Origin: Nemertoderma westbladi
Taxonomy: Eukaryota > Xenacoelomorpha > Nemertodermatida > Nemertodermatidae
Reading direction: 5' to 3'
Assembly (NCBI GenBank): GCA_032718475.1
Contig: JAUCBJ010007629.1
Span: 62,001-126,000, forward strand
DNA length: 64,000 nucleotides
The notes under the pieces are model-generated. The model was not told the DNA's origin and did no database searches. It saw only the letters and a list, made by a program, of their open reading frames with translations. Positions 11,669-21,605 of the stretch are shown here, piece by piece; within the stretch, counting starts at the first letter, position 1; the number at the start of each line of letters is the position of its first letter. The position numbers and the translations under genes were made by a program.

Positions 11669-12775
11669 TAGATAAGTTAAGTTTTTGGAAAGCTAAAACT
11701 TGCTTTTATTGCAATGTTTTATTTAAGGATAAATCTGAGAAAAACAAACATCACTCACATATTACTGGTAACTATATAGCAGCCGCTTGTAACGCATGTA
11801 ACCGCTCTTTATCGTTTAAACGACACATGTATATACTCGCTGCACACAACTGCAATCATTACAATTTGCATTTTCTTTTACAAGTTGGGTTTAGCAATAA
11901 CAAATTTTCCGATTGGGATATAAAGGTAATCCCTAAAAATTCTGAAAGGTATATTTCACTGAGTATGCATATACCGGTGAAAGATCAAAAAACAAAAATC
12001 GAGCTACGTGTCTTAGACACATATCAATTTTTATCCTTTTCCGTAAGTACTTTAGTTGATTGTTCAACAAAGGATATAGACAGCAAGGATATAACATCAG
12101 TTCTACCAATTACTGAACAGCAAATGAAATATTTTTATCTGAATTTAAATAATGCAACAATTAAACAAAAAGGTATATTTCCCTACGAGTATCTGACAGA
12201 TTTAAATAAATTCAATGATTCGAAATTACCATCAATAGACAAATTTTATAGTAAATTAACACAAAATACCTGTACACCCTAGGGATATAGTTTTGCCAAC
12301 GCATCATGGAGTCAGTTTGACTGTTCAAATCTAAAGGATTATCTTTTAGCATACTTAAAACTCGATGTTTGTCTCCTTGCTGATATATTTGAGAACTTTA
12401 GGAGAGTATGTAGACAAAACTACGAATTAGAAGTAGTTTATTATTGCAGTATCGCAGCTTTCACTTATGATTGCGCCCTGAAATACAATAAATGTAAGTT
12501 AGCATTAATAAAAGATTACCAAACATATAGAGATTTTGAAGCATCTATTAGAGGAGGGGTTTTATTCTGTCGAAAGCATTACATAGAATCAAATATACCA
12601 GATACTGATAATTATGATCCAAGCAAGGAAGAGTGTCATATTTTCAATATAGATTTTAATTCCTTGTATGCGGGTAATTTAAGTAAAAAGCTACCTGTTT
12701 CAGGTTTTTTAACAATTCAACGTTACATATTTAGAGAATGCTGCTCCAGAAGAACTAATAAACTATTTAACAAAT
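11669..12775 (+). pseudogene. PolB: PolB segment 2: zinc cluster, exonuclease II/III region, palm motif A
   Basis: It resumes at the second copy of TAGAT, and removing the Gypsy element plus one duplication restores one continuous frame. The segment has a Cys/His cluster (CFYC with HHSHITGNY and CNACN), one in-frame TAG at 12283-12285, the DYLLAYLKLDVCLLADIFE region, an RGGV motif and motif A DFNSLY at 12652-12669. A one-base shift at about 12700 follows the SGF residues. The segment ends in AAAT (12772-12775), the putative target duplication of the next insertion. The first ATG in the open frame is at 11827, but coding clearly begins upstream. Confidence 0.9.
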
Positions 12776-13616
12776 GTGGCTGGCCACGAGAAAAGGGACC
12801 TTATGTCGCAAAACCTGATTCTGAGATAATCGCGTTTAAAGTTTCCCTCTATTTTTGAACAAATTTAATTGGATTATCAATTTAGAAATGTATAAAACGA
12901 TGAGGGAAATTCAAATTGGTTCTGATATTCAATATACCTAGGAAATAACTAATTACAGGAAGCAATATAAGATGTTGCAGTGTTGTATACAACACTGTCT
13001 TAGGGTTTTCATGTCTGAATTTAGGACTGTAATAAATTGAAATTGTAATACTGTAATAGGTACTGTAGGCCTACAGTTATTTTTTAAATGTAATATGGCT
13101 GTCATTTTCTTAATTTAAATTCGTTAGTTCTTAAATTTTGTAATCCCAATAAAGAATTCAAAATACAAATAATTTTAAAATTTGTTAAAAAAATTTATCT
13201 TTTTGAAAAAATGTTAAATTAAAAAAAAAAATTTTTTGGTTAGGCCTACATGTTTTTTTGAAAATTTTGCAAAATTTTTTTTTAAATAGTTCATGAACAA
13301 TATTAATAGTTTCAAAGTGTTAAAAGTTGTATAAAAAGCCGAATAACATTAAACTGCCTAACTATATAGTAAGAATTGATTGATGATATTATTAATATTT
13401 TCCATTTTTTTAAATAATCGCTTATTATAACCGCTATTAATAAAAATTTTGCTACCCGATTCACCTTCACATAAATCGCTATAACTTTTTTTTAGAAATA
13501 GATATTGAGACACCGTTTTTTTTGTTAAAATCTCTGGAAAATTCTGCATCTCGTAGGCCTAATAACTCAAAATCGACCTCCGGTGACATAAGGTCCCTTT
13601 TCTCGTGGCCAGCCAC
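12776..13616. mobile_element. 841-bp inverted-repeat DNA transposon inside PolB
   Basis: The ends are inverted repeats of about 33 bp: GTGGCTGGCCACGAG... at 12776 and its complement ending GCCAC at 13616. The flanks share AAAT (12772-12775 and 13617-13620), giving a putative 4-bp target duplication. One base is ambiguous because the end itself is nearly palindromic. Removing it joins polymerase coding in frame. The interior is very AT-rich with no transposase. The family is not identified. Confidence 0.8.
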
Positions 13617-13991
13617 AAATCTTGATACTGAAGGGGATATTGGGTTTTTCTTAATTTGCGATTTGAAATATCTCAAAGATATTCATGATCGTACATTAGA
13701 ACTACCCTTAGCCCCAGAACATTTAAGTATAAATGAGACAATGCTTTACCACATATGAAAGATCAATTTAATAATGTATGTAAACAAAGAGGTACTAATA
13801 GCAAGTATAAGATGTGTGCACCAAAACTTATGTTGACACAATTCGATAAAGAATTCTATCATGTACATTTAAAACTGCTAAAATTTTATATAAAACAAGG
13901 TTTAATTGGTACTAAGCTCCATAAATTGTATTCTTTCCATCAAGACTTTGTATTTAAACCCTATATAGATTTTAATATTAATCAAAGACAA
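13617..13991 (+). pseudogene. PolB: PolB segment 3: palm/thumb linker before motif B
   Basis: It continues directly after AAAT (13617-13620) with a GDIGFFLICDL stretch and a region ending ETMLYH. A one-base shift to the frame starting at 13755 follows, then LMLTQFDKEFYHVHLK and FKPYIDFNINQRQ. These match the conserved run that precedes motif B in Polinton polymerases. It stops at 13991, where the 2.07-kb element enters. The inverted copy near 63750 shows the uninterrupted sequence. Confidence 0.88.
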
Positions 13992-16057
13992 CCCAGCAAA
14001 GTCATAGCATGATAAGTCGCTGATAAATTGCTACTAATTTCGCCGGCTAATACCCTGCTAATTTCGCCGGATAAAAGCCGGCTTTTTGGTTCCAATGTTC
14101 TTAAAGGTTTCGAAGGGTGGATTTCGAAGAGAAATATCCATCGTTTAGTAGACTATTAGCCTTCGATTAGTAGTTTACGAAGCATATTCGAAGGATAATT
14201 CGAAGACAAAAATGCTTCGTTTAGTAGACTATTCGCCTGCGATTAGAAGTTTATTTAGCATTTTTCGAAGGATGATTTCGAAGATAAAAATGCTTCGTTT
14301 AGTAGACTATTAGCCTTCAATTAGAAGTTTACGAAGCATTTTCGAAGGATAATTCATACATTATTAGAAGCATTTTCGAAGCATAAAAAATACTATTTTT
14401 CGAAGAAAAAAAATGTAACTGAAACAATCACTGGACCTGCCTGTGGATGCTTTGGTGACGAGGGAGTGGGTATTAGCCTATACCTACTGTAATAGCCTAC
14501 CGTATCCTACCATACACCCTACTTCCCTATCCTACAATACGTTATATACTTATTAATGGAAGCGGCTGAGTATATAGAGAAATATATAATCAATATATAT
14601 TTGAGGGTATCTATGGAAACTTTAGGTGATAATCGAAAAATTTGAATTTGTTAGTTGAAATTTAAATAATTTCCCATATTGTCAGCCATATTAGATTATT
14701 CGTGTTGATGGATCTATGAAAATTAATTAAATTTAGATGCATTTAATTAATAATTATGCTTCTCTGATGACGTGCTGATTGTAGAGGCTGACCGGGGTGC
14801 ATGATAGCAAGAAAATATCTGAATATTAAAATGTTAAATACTGTATTAAAATTTGTATATTAAAAAAAAGATTAAAAATAATTATTACTTAAGAATAAAT
14901 TTTATACAGTATAGAGCAGTAGAGTAAATAGTTTCTGTATCGTTATACTGTAGTATAAAAGGTATATTATTTAAAACTTTCAGTTTCGGATATAGTACAC
15001 GTATTATTAATACTGAAAAAATATGTGCTTTGTTTGTCCCCAGGATTTCCCTGACTGCCTGAAAGACATACTGTAGTCAGATACTGTAGTCTCGTTTTTA
15101 CAGGTGTCTGACATTCTGACAGTAACATACTGTAGGGCAGTATGGACATCGCCTTTACCTCTAGCTCTGCCAAACACTCAGACCTGCAGACTCAGGATAC
15201 ATGGATTACCGCACCTTTAAGGACAGACACAGCATCACACAGTAATTAATGGATTTATTTCATAAAACAATATGAATGGCACTGGACATAATATAGATCA
15301 ATTTCCTTTGCTTCAGATTATATATTATTATATAATCGACAATTCTAAAGAACTGATAACTTTGTACTAATTTACTGCTAAATATGGTCCCCAGATAAAA
15401 AAATATTCGGATTATTAGTAGGCATAACTACAGTATATAATTATTATTTTACTCTCAGAATTTGCCGGATAAAACATAACATACAGTAACTATGCATAAC
15501 TAAACAAAACTAAGCTAAATGATCCAACCTTCGAAAAGTCTACAAATTTATCCTTCGTTTAGAAGGTAATTTATCCTTCGAATATAAGGTAATTTATCCT
15601 TCGAATAGTAGCATAAATTATCATTCTAAACGCAGGATAAAAACTATAAATTCATCCACCCTTCGAAAAGTCTACAAATTTAGCCTTCATTTAGAAGGAT
15701 AATTTATCCTTCGAATAGCAGCATAAATTATCCTTCTAAACGAAGGATAAAAATTATCAATTCACCCACCCTTCGAAAAGTCTACAAATTTATCCTTCAT
15801 TTAGAAGGATAATTTATCCGGCGAATAGTAGGCATATTTATCCTTCTATTTGCCAGCTAAAAACTAGCTAAATCTTCAGAACCTTCGAATAGTCTTCGAA
15901 TTTATCCTTCGTTTAGAAGGATAATTTATCCTACGAATTGTAGACTGAATTATCAGACAATTTAGACGGCGAAAATGCTGATAATTTCGAAGAAAATTTA
16001 TTTCGATCAAATTAGCAGCATATTAGTAGCAATTTCGAAGGATGTGACTTTGCTGGG
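13992..16057. mobile_element. 2.07-kb TTCGAA-rich non-autonomous DNA transposon inside PolB
   Basis: Its ends are CCCAGCAAAGTCA and the complement TGACTTTGCTGGG, flanked by AA on each side. The inverted copy of this locus (around 63747-63757) shows the unoccupied site, which fixes the boundaries. Subterminal arrays of TTCGAAGGATAATT-like units (14100-14400 and 15520-16040) alternate orientation and would fold into long hairpins. The centre (14400-15500) is unrelated AT-rich DNA. There is no transposase ORF. The family is not identified. Confidence 0.9.
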
Positions 16058-16947
16058 AACTAGCAAAAACTTATATTGAAACAGCTGTTGCAAAGCTGCT
16101 GAATAACTCGTTATTTGGTAAGTCAATAGAAAAGATACGGGACCGATGTAATTTCCGTATCGCTAATAGCAATGAGAAATGCGATCAATTGGTGAAACGT
16201 ATAAATCACGAAAATTTCATGATTTAAAACAATTCCTTATCGGGACACTTATTAGTGAAAGACAGCGTGACATTAGATAAACCAGTCTATGTAGGTAGTA
16301 CTGTCTTGGATTTAGCCAAACTTGATATGTATGAGCTGTACTACGATAGATTACTACCTATTGAGAAAGAATTAAACTGCCGAATTGAAATTGTAGCATC
16401 AGATACAGACTCATTAATAGGTTGTTATTATAATACATCGCAGAGTAATTTCTTAAAAGCCTTAATTAAAAATAATATTCTAGATACCTCTAATTACCCC
16501 AAGGATCACCCGCTTTATAGTAATAAAAATAAATCCAGACTCTATTACTGTAAAGATGAGTTGTGCTCATGAGAGATTAAACAAGCTGTATTTTTATGTC
16601 CAAAGTTATATTCAATTTTGGAATGGAATGAAACGAATATAGGACGGGCAAAAAGAATAACAAGAGCTGTCGTGGATAAAAAAATTTGCCAAAAAGATTA
16701 TTTAAGAGCATATAAGTATAACGAAGAAATTTCTAAGGAAACGCATCAATTTCAGAGTCAATTACACAAAGTGTACACTATAGCACGAGATAAGTTTGCT
16801 CTCAGCGCATTTGATGATAAACTTTATTGGGTTAATAAAAATCATTCACTTTCCTGGGGTCACTATCAAACAAAGGTTGTAAAACCACTAAATAAAATAA
16901 ATATACCTATTTATCGGGAACAAAACAATGAACTATCAGATAGTTAA
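16058..16947 (+). pseudogene. PolB: PolB segment 4: motifs B and C and C-terminus
   Basis: It resumes after the insertion. It carries motif B (NNSLFGKSIEK), an in-frame TAA at about 16225, motif C (ASDTDSLIG, DTDS at 16401-16412), an in-frame TGA at 16570-16572 and the C-terminal region KFALSAFDDK / SWGHYQ. The last open stretch (16618-16947) ends 20 bases inside the next gene, which starts at 16928. The same two stops are present in the inverted copy, so they predate the duplication. Confidence 0.92.
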
Positions 16948-17481
16948 TAAGAATGTAAGTTGCCAGCAAGTGTCAGCGATTAATTTGAAAGAATTAAAAA
17001 ATCAATTATCTGGTAAACACATACTCAAACCAAATCAGTTTATATATAAGATATTTGGTGCCACATTATTAATATTTAAAAATGGTCGTATTACATTATT
17101 AGGTAGTAAGTATAATTTCCAAAAAGTAAAAAATAATATATTTGATAAAACAAGTATTAATTTGATTTTAAAATCTGCTAATTTATGTACTTATATTTTT
17201 AGTATTAACTCTGGAGTCTATAGGTTATTGATAAACAATACCGGGTTTTATGTTGTCTTTGATATGTACAACTTCAAGTCATATATGAACCTGAAATTTT
17301 TAATAATTGCAAAATAAGAATAAATAATACCGTAGTCATTTGCTGCTTTCATACCGGTAAATGTACTTTAATGTGTTCACCTAGCAAATTTCACATTTAT
17401 TACCCTATATTTAGTAAACTGGTTAATTATTTGTTAATGTTTGGTGTTGTGACTTTAGGTGTAGAATATATTGGTAATTAG
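16928..17481 (+). pseudogene. TBP-like (TATA-binding-protein fold) protein encoded by the Polinton
   Basis: The ATG at 16928 overlaps the end of polymerase B. The first half shows the TBP repeat signature: an INLKELKNQL helix, then PNQFIYKIFGATLLIFKNGR followed by ITLLGSK (residues 35-61), the strand-turn-strand pattern of TBP (...LLIF-x-SG-x-x-x-x-G-x-K). The frame stops at 17317, but from 17284 the next frame reads YEPEIFNNCKIRI, then VVICCFHTGKCT and a terminal helix, ending TAG at 17479-17481. That second block is a second TBP repeat, and YEPE is a hallmark of TBP. The whole gene is about 184 codons, the size of a TBP core. A frameshift near 17263-17283 splits it. The fold assignment rests on motif pattern only. 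Confidence 0.65.
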
Positions 17482-19104
17482 AAGGTGAAAATTAAACATT
17501 ATTATTTTTCAATCGATCTATCGGTAGTTAGGGAAAACTAACCTCGTTTGAATAAGCATGACTCTCACAGGCTGACTGCAATCCTAGCTGGCAGTAGCTG
17601 CGAGGCTGGCTGCGAGGCTGGTTGCGAGGTTGACTGCATCCCAGCAGTGTGGTTGACTGCGCACACATCTGATTGTAACTGGCTCACGATATTGCATACA
17701 TTGGGTTAGTTTGTTACTGCAGGTACTGTTACATTAATACTGTAGTACTGTAGTACAATGCTAATCGAAGGAAATCAGTATGCTCTATCTGACTATACTG
17801 TTACAACAACAGTGACAGTACTGCAGTACTGTATTGTTTGGGTAGGGGATCTAATCCCTGCATGTGAGGCTCATGCGTGCAATCCAGGTCATGACTGCAG
17901 TATGCTTGCCTGACTGCAGTATGCTTATAGGTGGAAAAAAAACAAATGCTATTGAACTACAGTTAGGAACACTGGTCACTTTCTGGCTGAAGCTCAGTCA
18001 AAAATTTTCCACATATTTACAGCCAGAAAGTGTCCATGCAGCCACTATTTATCCTTCACAGGCTGCGATTATATTTCCGGACATATTTTGGTTGTAACTC
18101 CACTAGTACTCAAAGCAGAAGCTGGGTACATTTTTTATTTTTAATATTATGATAGTTATCCCAATGATGAGATTCCAATTCTCAAATTAATTTATACAGA
18201 ATTTTATGGGGATTCTACCCCTAATGGCATAATTTTTAGAATGCTAATGTTAAAATTTCACTGCCGGATTTCAAATTAAATTTAGCATTGTTTTCTATGG
18301 AGAAATTTCAATCTCAGAGCGTTTTCCGCGGACACATTCTAGCTGTAAATTGGACATATTGTGACCAGTGTTCCTGACTGAACTAGATTACTAATTACCG
18401 GTAGACCGTGACTGCAGTGTTGGAAGAGTAGAATACTACCAGTAAATTTCAACTCTAACTGCTAGCGATAGGTTAGTAATTAAGCATTTTCAGAATCAAG
18501 GCACAGCCTGTCTGCAGTATGCTTATCATATCAAGGTACTGTCTGACTGTTGTATGCTTATCAAGACACAGTCGGACTGTAGTATGCTTATACAGTCATA
18601 GGTGGAAAAAAACAAATGCTATTGACAGATTGAACTAGATTACTGATACCGGTAGACTGCGACTGCAGTGTTGGAAGAGTAAAACACTACCGGTACTGAT
18701 AAAGTGGATGACAGCTGTGGATAGGCCTATACTAAATTATTGAATTTAACAGTACCGGTACCAACAGGTTAACATTACATCCTGTACAGATTATGTTGCA
18801 TTTCTGACTAATATTACTAAAGTTATATCTCTGGTCAACTACTGTATGTGTTATTAGTTTGCGATGTAAAGGTTGTTTCGCGATACCGGTACAACTATAT
18901 TAGAATGATATCGGGAATACTTACTGTATATGTTACGTCTACATCATATTGTTAAATGGGTATGTTAACCTAGCGCAATTGATTCTTTTTTAGAGAACTT
19001 GTTGTAAAAAAAATTATATTTTATTATATTTTTATATTAACATCAAGACCATCACCAAAATAAAATTATATTATATCCCATCACATTACAAGCTTTGAGT
19101 AAAC
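17482..19104. other. Non-coding spacer between convergent Polinton gene blocks
   Basis: No credible ORF. It contains short tandem phrases (GCGAGGCTGGCT near 17600, GACTGCAGTATGCTTATC at 17893-17925 and 18505-18600), a duplicated block (17929-17955 and 18380-18440 against 18600-18690) and a 411-bp inverted-repeat element at 17965-18375. It sits where the rightward and leftward transcription units meet. No terminator motif can be singled out. Confidence 0.6.
17965..18375. mobile_element. 411-bp inverted-repeat element (MITE-like)
   Basis: It starts AGGAACACTGGTCAC and ends with the exact complement GTGACCAGTGTTCCT. It has internal imperfect hairpins (TTTCTGGCTG and CAGCCAGAAA). A related flank without the element at about 18620-18650 resembles an empty site. 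No clear target duplication and no ORF. Also present at 61438-61848 in the inverted copy. Confidence 0.65.
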
Positions 19105-19677
19105 CTACTGTACATCATTCACCACAGTTATTTCTTTCTGTTTATCACCTGTCTCAGTTAATCGCTTTGTTACATACCCTCCAATCCTTTTCGCTGAGCA
19201 GTAATTGAAGCAGCTATCACCATCTTTGTGAAAACTACATTTATCTTCTACAGTAGTTAATTTATCGTGGAAGGGAAATGGAGTTAAATAATTTTAATAT
19301 AGTCGAAATATTCCCAATTTGTTCATCAATTTTGGAGCGTAAACATCAAGTTGGGTATTTAATATTGCGGCTTTCATCAACCCGAATATATATATATTAT
19401 ATTTATATTTCAAATGTCTCTTCATGTACTTTTTAAAGTCATCTTGCGAAATGTCACCGTAATCCCAGGGTAAATGCGATATAATATCGCGTAAATTGTT
19501 TACGTGGGCTTTATCTAATGCCGATAAGTTAATATCAGGAGGTCCTTTAATTAAAAACGTCTTTATATTAGTTTTACTGTATTTAGAATCGAATATAGCA
19601 AATTCTTTAAATACTACCGGATATTCCTTATTGTCTATCTTATAATATTGAAAATCAACAAAAATAACATTATCCAT
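19105..19677 (-). pseudogene. Polinton protein, possibly DEDD exonuclease-like
   Basis: Starts at the ATG at 19675-19677 and reads 127 codons to a TAA at 19294-19296. The same frame then stays open for 63 more codons to a TAG at 19105-19107 and includes a Cys/His run (EDKCSFHKDG, DSCFNYCSAKR). The natural gene is thus about 190 codons with one nonsense mutation. The N-terminus IFVDFQYYK resembles the first strand of an RNase H-fold exonuclease, and similar proteins are common in Polintons. The missing Glu of a DxE motif makes catalysis doubtful. Its neighbour at higher coordinates is the protease. I infer the fold and am not sure of it. Confidence 0.55.
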
Positions 19678-19779
19678 TTTATCGAATAATATTTTTAAAT
19701 AAACAAAAGTTAAATGATTAATTACAACGCCTGTTGGTTTATTTTATATTAATTAACAAGCCATTTAAATAATATTAAT

Positions 19780-20175
19780 TCATTTATTTTTCACATTATT
19801 TGTAAACGCTCTCATTGGATAGTTTGTGTGAATTCGATTTACCAAGTAATAAAGACAGTATAACCCGCATATGGTCCGTCTAGGGTCTTGAAATTGCCTG
19901 CGAGTAGTACACCACTTTGTTGAATTTTTCTCAAGCCATTTTTCAATACATCTGTTTGGATATTTTGGACCAAATGAATTAAATAATTCAGCTTCATTAT
20001 CTCGTATATATATAGCCACCCAATGAACACCAGGTAGATGCGCTTTATCGGTATTTACTATTAACCCGTAGTCTCTTCGCTTATTATTATCTAATTTAGG
20101 TAATTTATTAGACGGAAATGCCCCCAAATAGTGACCACCCACTGGAAACATATCAAGGTCCTCTGTAGATAACAT
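19780..20175 (-). CDS. PRO: Adenain-like (C48-type) maturation cysteine protease
   Basis: 131 codons from the ATG at 20173-20175, only two bases below the capsid stop. It shows the catalytic His in PGVHWVAIYI (residue 51), a Gln in RRQFQ (94-96) and the nucleophile Cys in TICGLYCLYYL (residue 103). This is the order of the adenovirus protease family, which trims capsid precursors. The acidic member of the site is usually Asp in a FDS(Y/F)G motif. Here it reads FNSFG (Asn 66), so activity may be lost. It is short compared with adenain (about 200 residues). The copy at 59638-60033 encodes the identical protein. Confidence 0.88.
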   Translation of the reverse strand: MLSTEDLDMFPVGGHYLGAFPSNKLPKLDNNKRRDYGLIVNTDKAHLPGVHWVAIYIRDNEAELFNSFGPKYPNRCIEKWLEKNSTKWCTTRRQFQDPRRTICGLYCLYYLVNRIHTNYPMRAFTNNVKNK

Positions 20176-20177
20176 AC

Positions 20178-21523
20178 TTAATCGATATGTATTTCTTTCC
20201 TGCTATTTAAGCTTAATGATTGATCATAAATATTAAAAACAATTACATTTATGGTCTCAACCAATGGTTCGGCAAATCTTAAATTTAATTGTCCGTTAGT
20301 ATATATTGATGGCTGGGGATCCCTAACATAGCCGTCGGCAGTTAGGTCCCAGGATATGAGTGGGCAGTTACCTAAGTAGGTTTCATGGTCTATATTATTA
20401 CCTCCATAACCGTTAATATATGTATTAATGTTCTTCATTAATTGAGTATACTCAAAAATGTATGTTCCATCTGTAAAATTAGGCTCGTATATTACACCAC
20501 CTACTGGAGGACCGTCTACAATCAGTTCCGCGTGTCTAAGGTTAAAATGTTCAAATTTTAACGGATTCCTAGTTAATTCACCCGAATATGAATTATTTGT
20601 TATAAAACCGATAATAACCAATTTGGGTTTTTTACCATCAAATATGTTTGTTTGGGTGTAATTTGTGGTTTGAGCGGGAATAGTAAATGTAGTAACTTCT
20701 TTTTTTTTAAATTTATATTCAATATCGTAGCTCTCTAAACCTTTTAGATGGCTGCAGAATTAGCTGAGAATTAGCTGTAGAAATAGCTGCATTAAAAATG
20801 CAGCTGCAATGCAGCATGCCGATCCTAGTAGTAGATGGCTGCTTTCTATTACTGGATTCCATTCTAGGGTTTTGGATCTTTACTTCATCTAATTCTAGCC
20901 GAAGATTTGTCACAGTGTTTGCGTTTGGAGTGATTTTAAAAATAAACGAATTTGATACTTTTCTAAAATGTATTCTTAAATCATACCCGGGTTGTATTAT
21001 TTTACTTTCAGTATCAAAATCAATCGTCAATCCACTTACAAATTGCATTTGTTTACCAAATATCCGCAATCGGCAATAGGATGCACGCCAGGATTAATTT
21101 AATTTTCGTGTTCGGATAAAGGCTGACGAAAGCCGCCTGCCCCCAGTAGCCCATTTTTTGTTTCATATGTAGTAAATAGTAAATTGGATAAGTACGACTT
21201 GTAGAAATAATGGTTATTGCTATTTTCAACCTGCTTCTCATTGAGGTCTATTTTAATATCACTCCACATAGTTCCAGAGGGGTAATTCAACATAAAATAT
21301 GTGAGTTTTCAAGTAGTCTATCCCACCGTACAGTACATTTTGTAATTAATAACGCATCTTGCAGTTTCGTTTAGAATTCATTGGATCTTGGTACAAGAAA
21401 CGTGACTTCCCTAGACTCGCTTCTGAGACTAGATACTGGGTAAATTGTTTCATAATGCTTTGCTTTAAATTCAGTCTGTATTGGCTGTGTAGAAAATAAA
21501 TCTAATTCCTTAATAATTGACAT
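20178..21523 (-). pseudogene. PY: Polinton major capsid protein (double jelly roll), broken
   Basis: The ATG at 21521-21523 opens with KELDLFSTQPIQTEF and YPVSSL, the conserved start of Polinton capsid proteins. A stop follows at codon 52, then shifts. Later blocks are recognisable: GLLGAGGF (about 21140), LTIDFDTESKI with NTVTNLRLELDEVKI (first jelly-roll end), and the C-terminal block 20178-20621 (NPLKFEHFNLRHAEL, DGTYIFEYTQLM, NVIVFNIYDQ). The gene is shorter than the usual 500 or more codons, so parts of the middle are deleted. A 76-bp LINE tail sits in frame at 20756-20831. The identical broken gene is at 58290-59635. Confidence 0.88.
20756..20831 (+). mobile_element. 76-bp LINE 3'-end fragment inside the capsid gene
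   Basis: Flanked by an 11-bp target duplication TAGATGGCTGC (20745-20755 and 20832-20842). Its last 38 bases (AAAAATGCAGCTGCAATGCA through CCTAGTAG) equal the 3' end of the LINE at 21606 in the opposite orientation, including the TAG tail. With the duplication it adds 87 bases, so it keeps the capsid frame and contains no stop. The capsid frameshift lies just beyond it. Confidence 0.8.
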
Positions 21524-21605
21524 TATTAAAAAATACTTTTTTCGCAGTGTTTGAGTTTGCCTTTTTTTATTTTTCTATTTTTACTACGACGATGATGTAT
21601 GTTCA

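Larger units (their letters stand above)
2461..16947 (+). pseudogene. PolB: Polinton protein-primed DNA polymerase B, split by three insertions
   Basis: Family B polymerase of the protein-primed branch that replicates Polinton DNA. Reading across the insertions gives, in order: N-terminal C2H2-type zinc finger (2461-2570), the conserved N-terminal domain, exonuclease motif I (FDIES, 3853-3867), a Cys/His cluster, palm motif A (DFNSLY, 12652-12669), motif B (NNSLFGK, about 16102-16122), motif C (SDTDS, 16398-16412) and a C-terminal KFALSAFDDK region. The coding sequence is interrupted by a Gypsy element (4112-11668), an 841-bp inverted-repeat element (12776-13616) and a 2.07-kb element (13992-16057). 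It also has frameshifts near 2560, 3620, 12700 and 13755, and stops at about 2991, 3158, 12283, 16225 and 16570. All three stop codons occur, so this is decay and not recoding. Confidence 0.95.

Noticed and set aside
13358-13676. - strand ORFs over the PolB insertion edge
   Set aside because: They mix transposon and antisense polymerase sequence.
2461-16947. Stop codon reassignment in the polymerase
   Set aside because: TAA, TAG and TGA all occur, together with frameshifts and insertions, which is ordinary decay.
17864-18097. 77-codon ORF
   Set aside because: It crosses the left end of the 411-bp inverted-repeat element and has no protein-like features.
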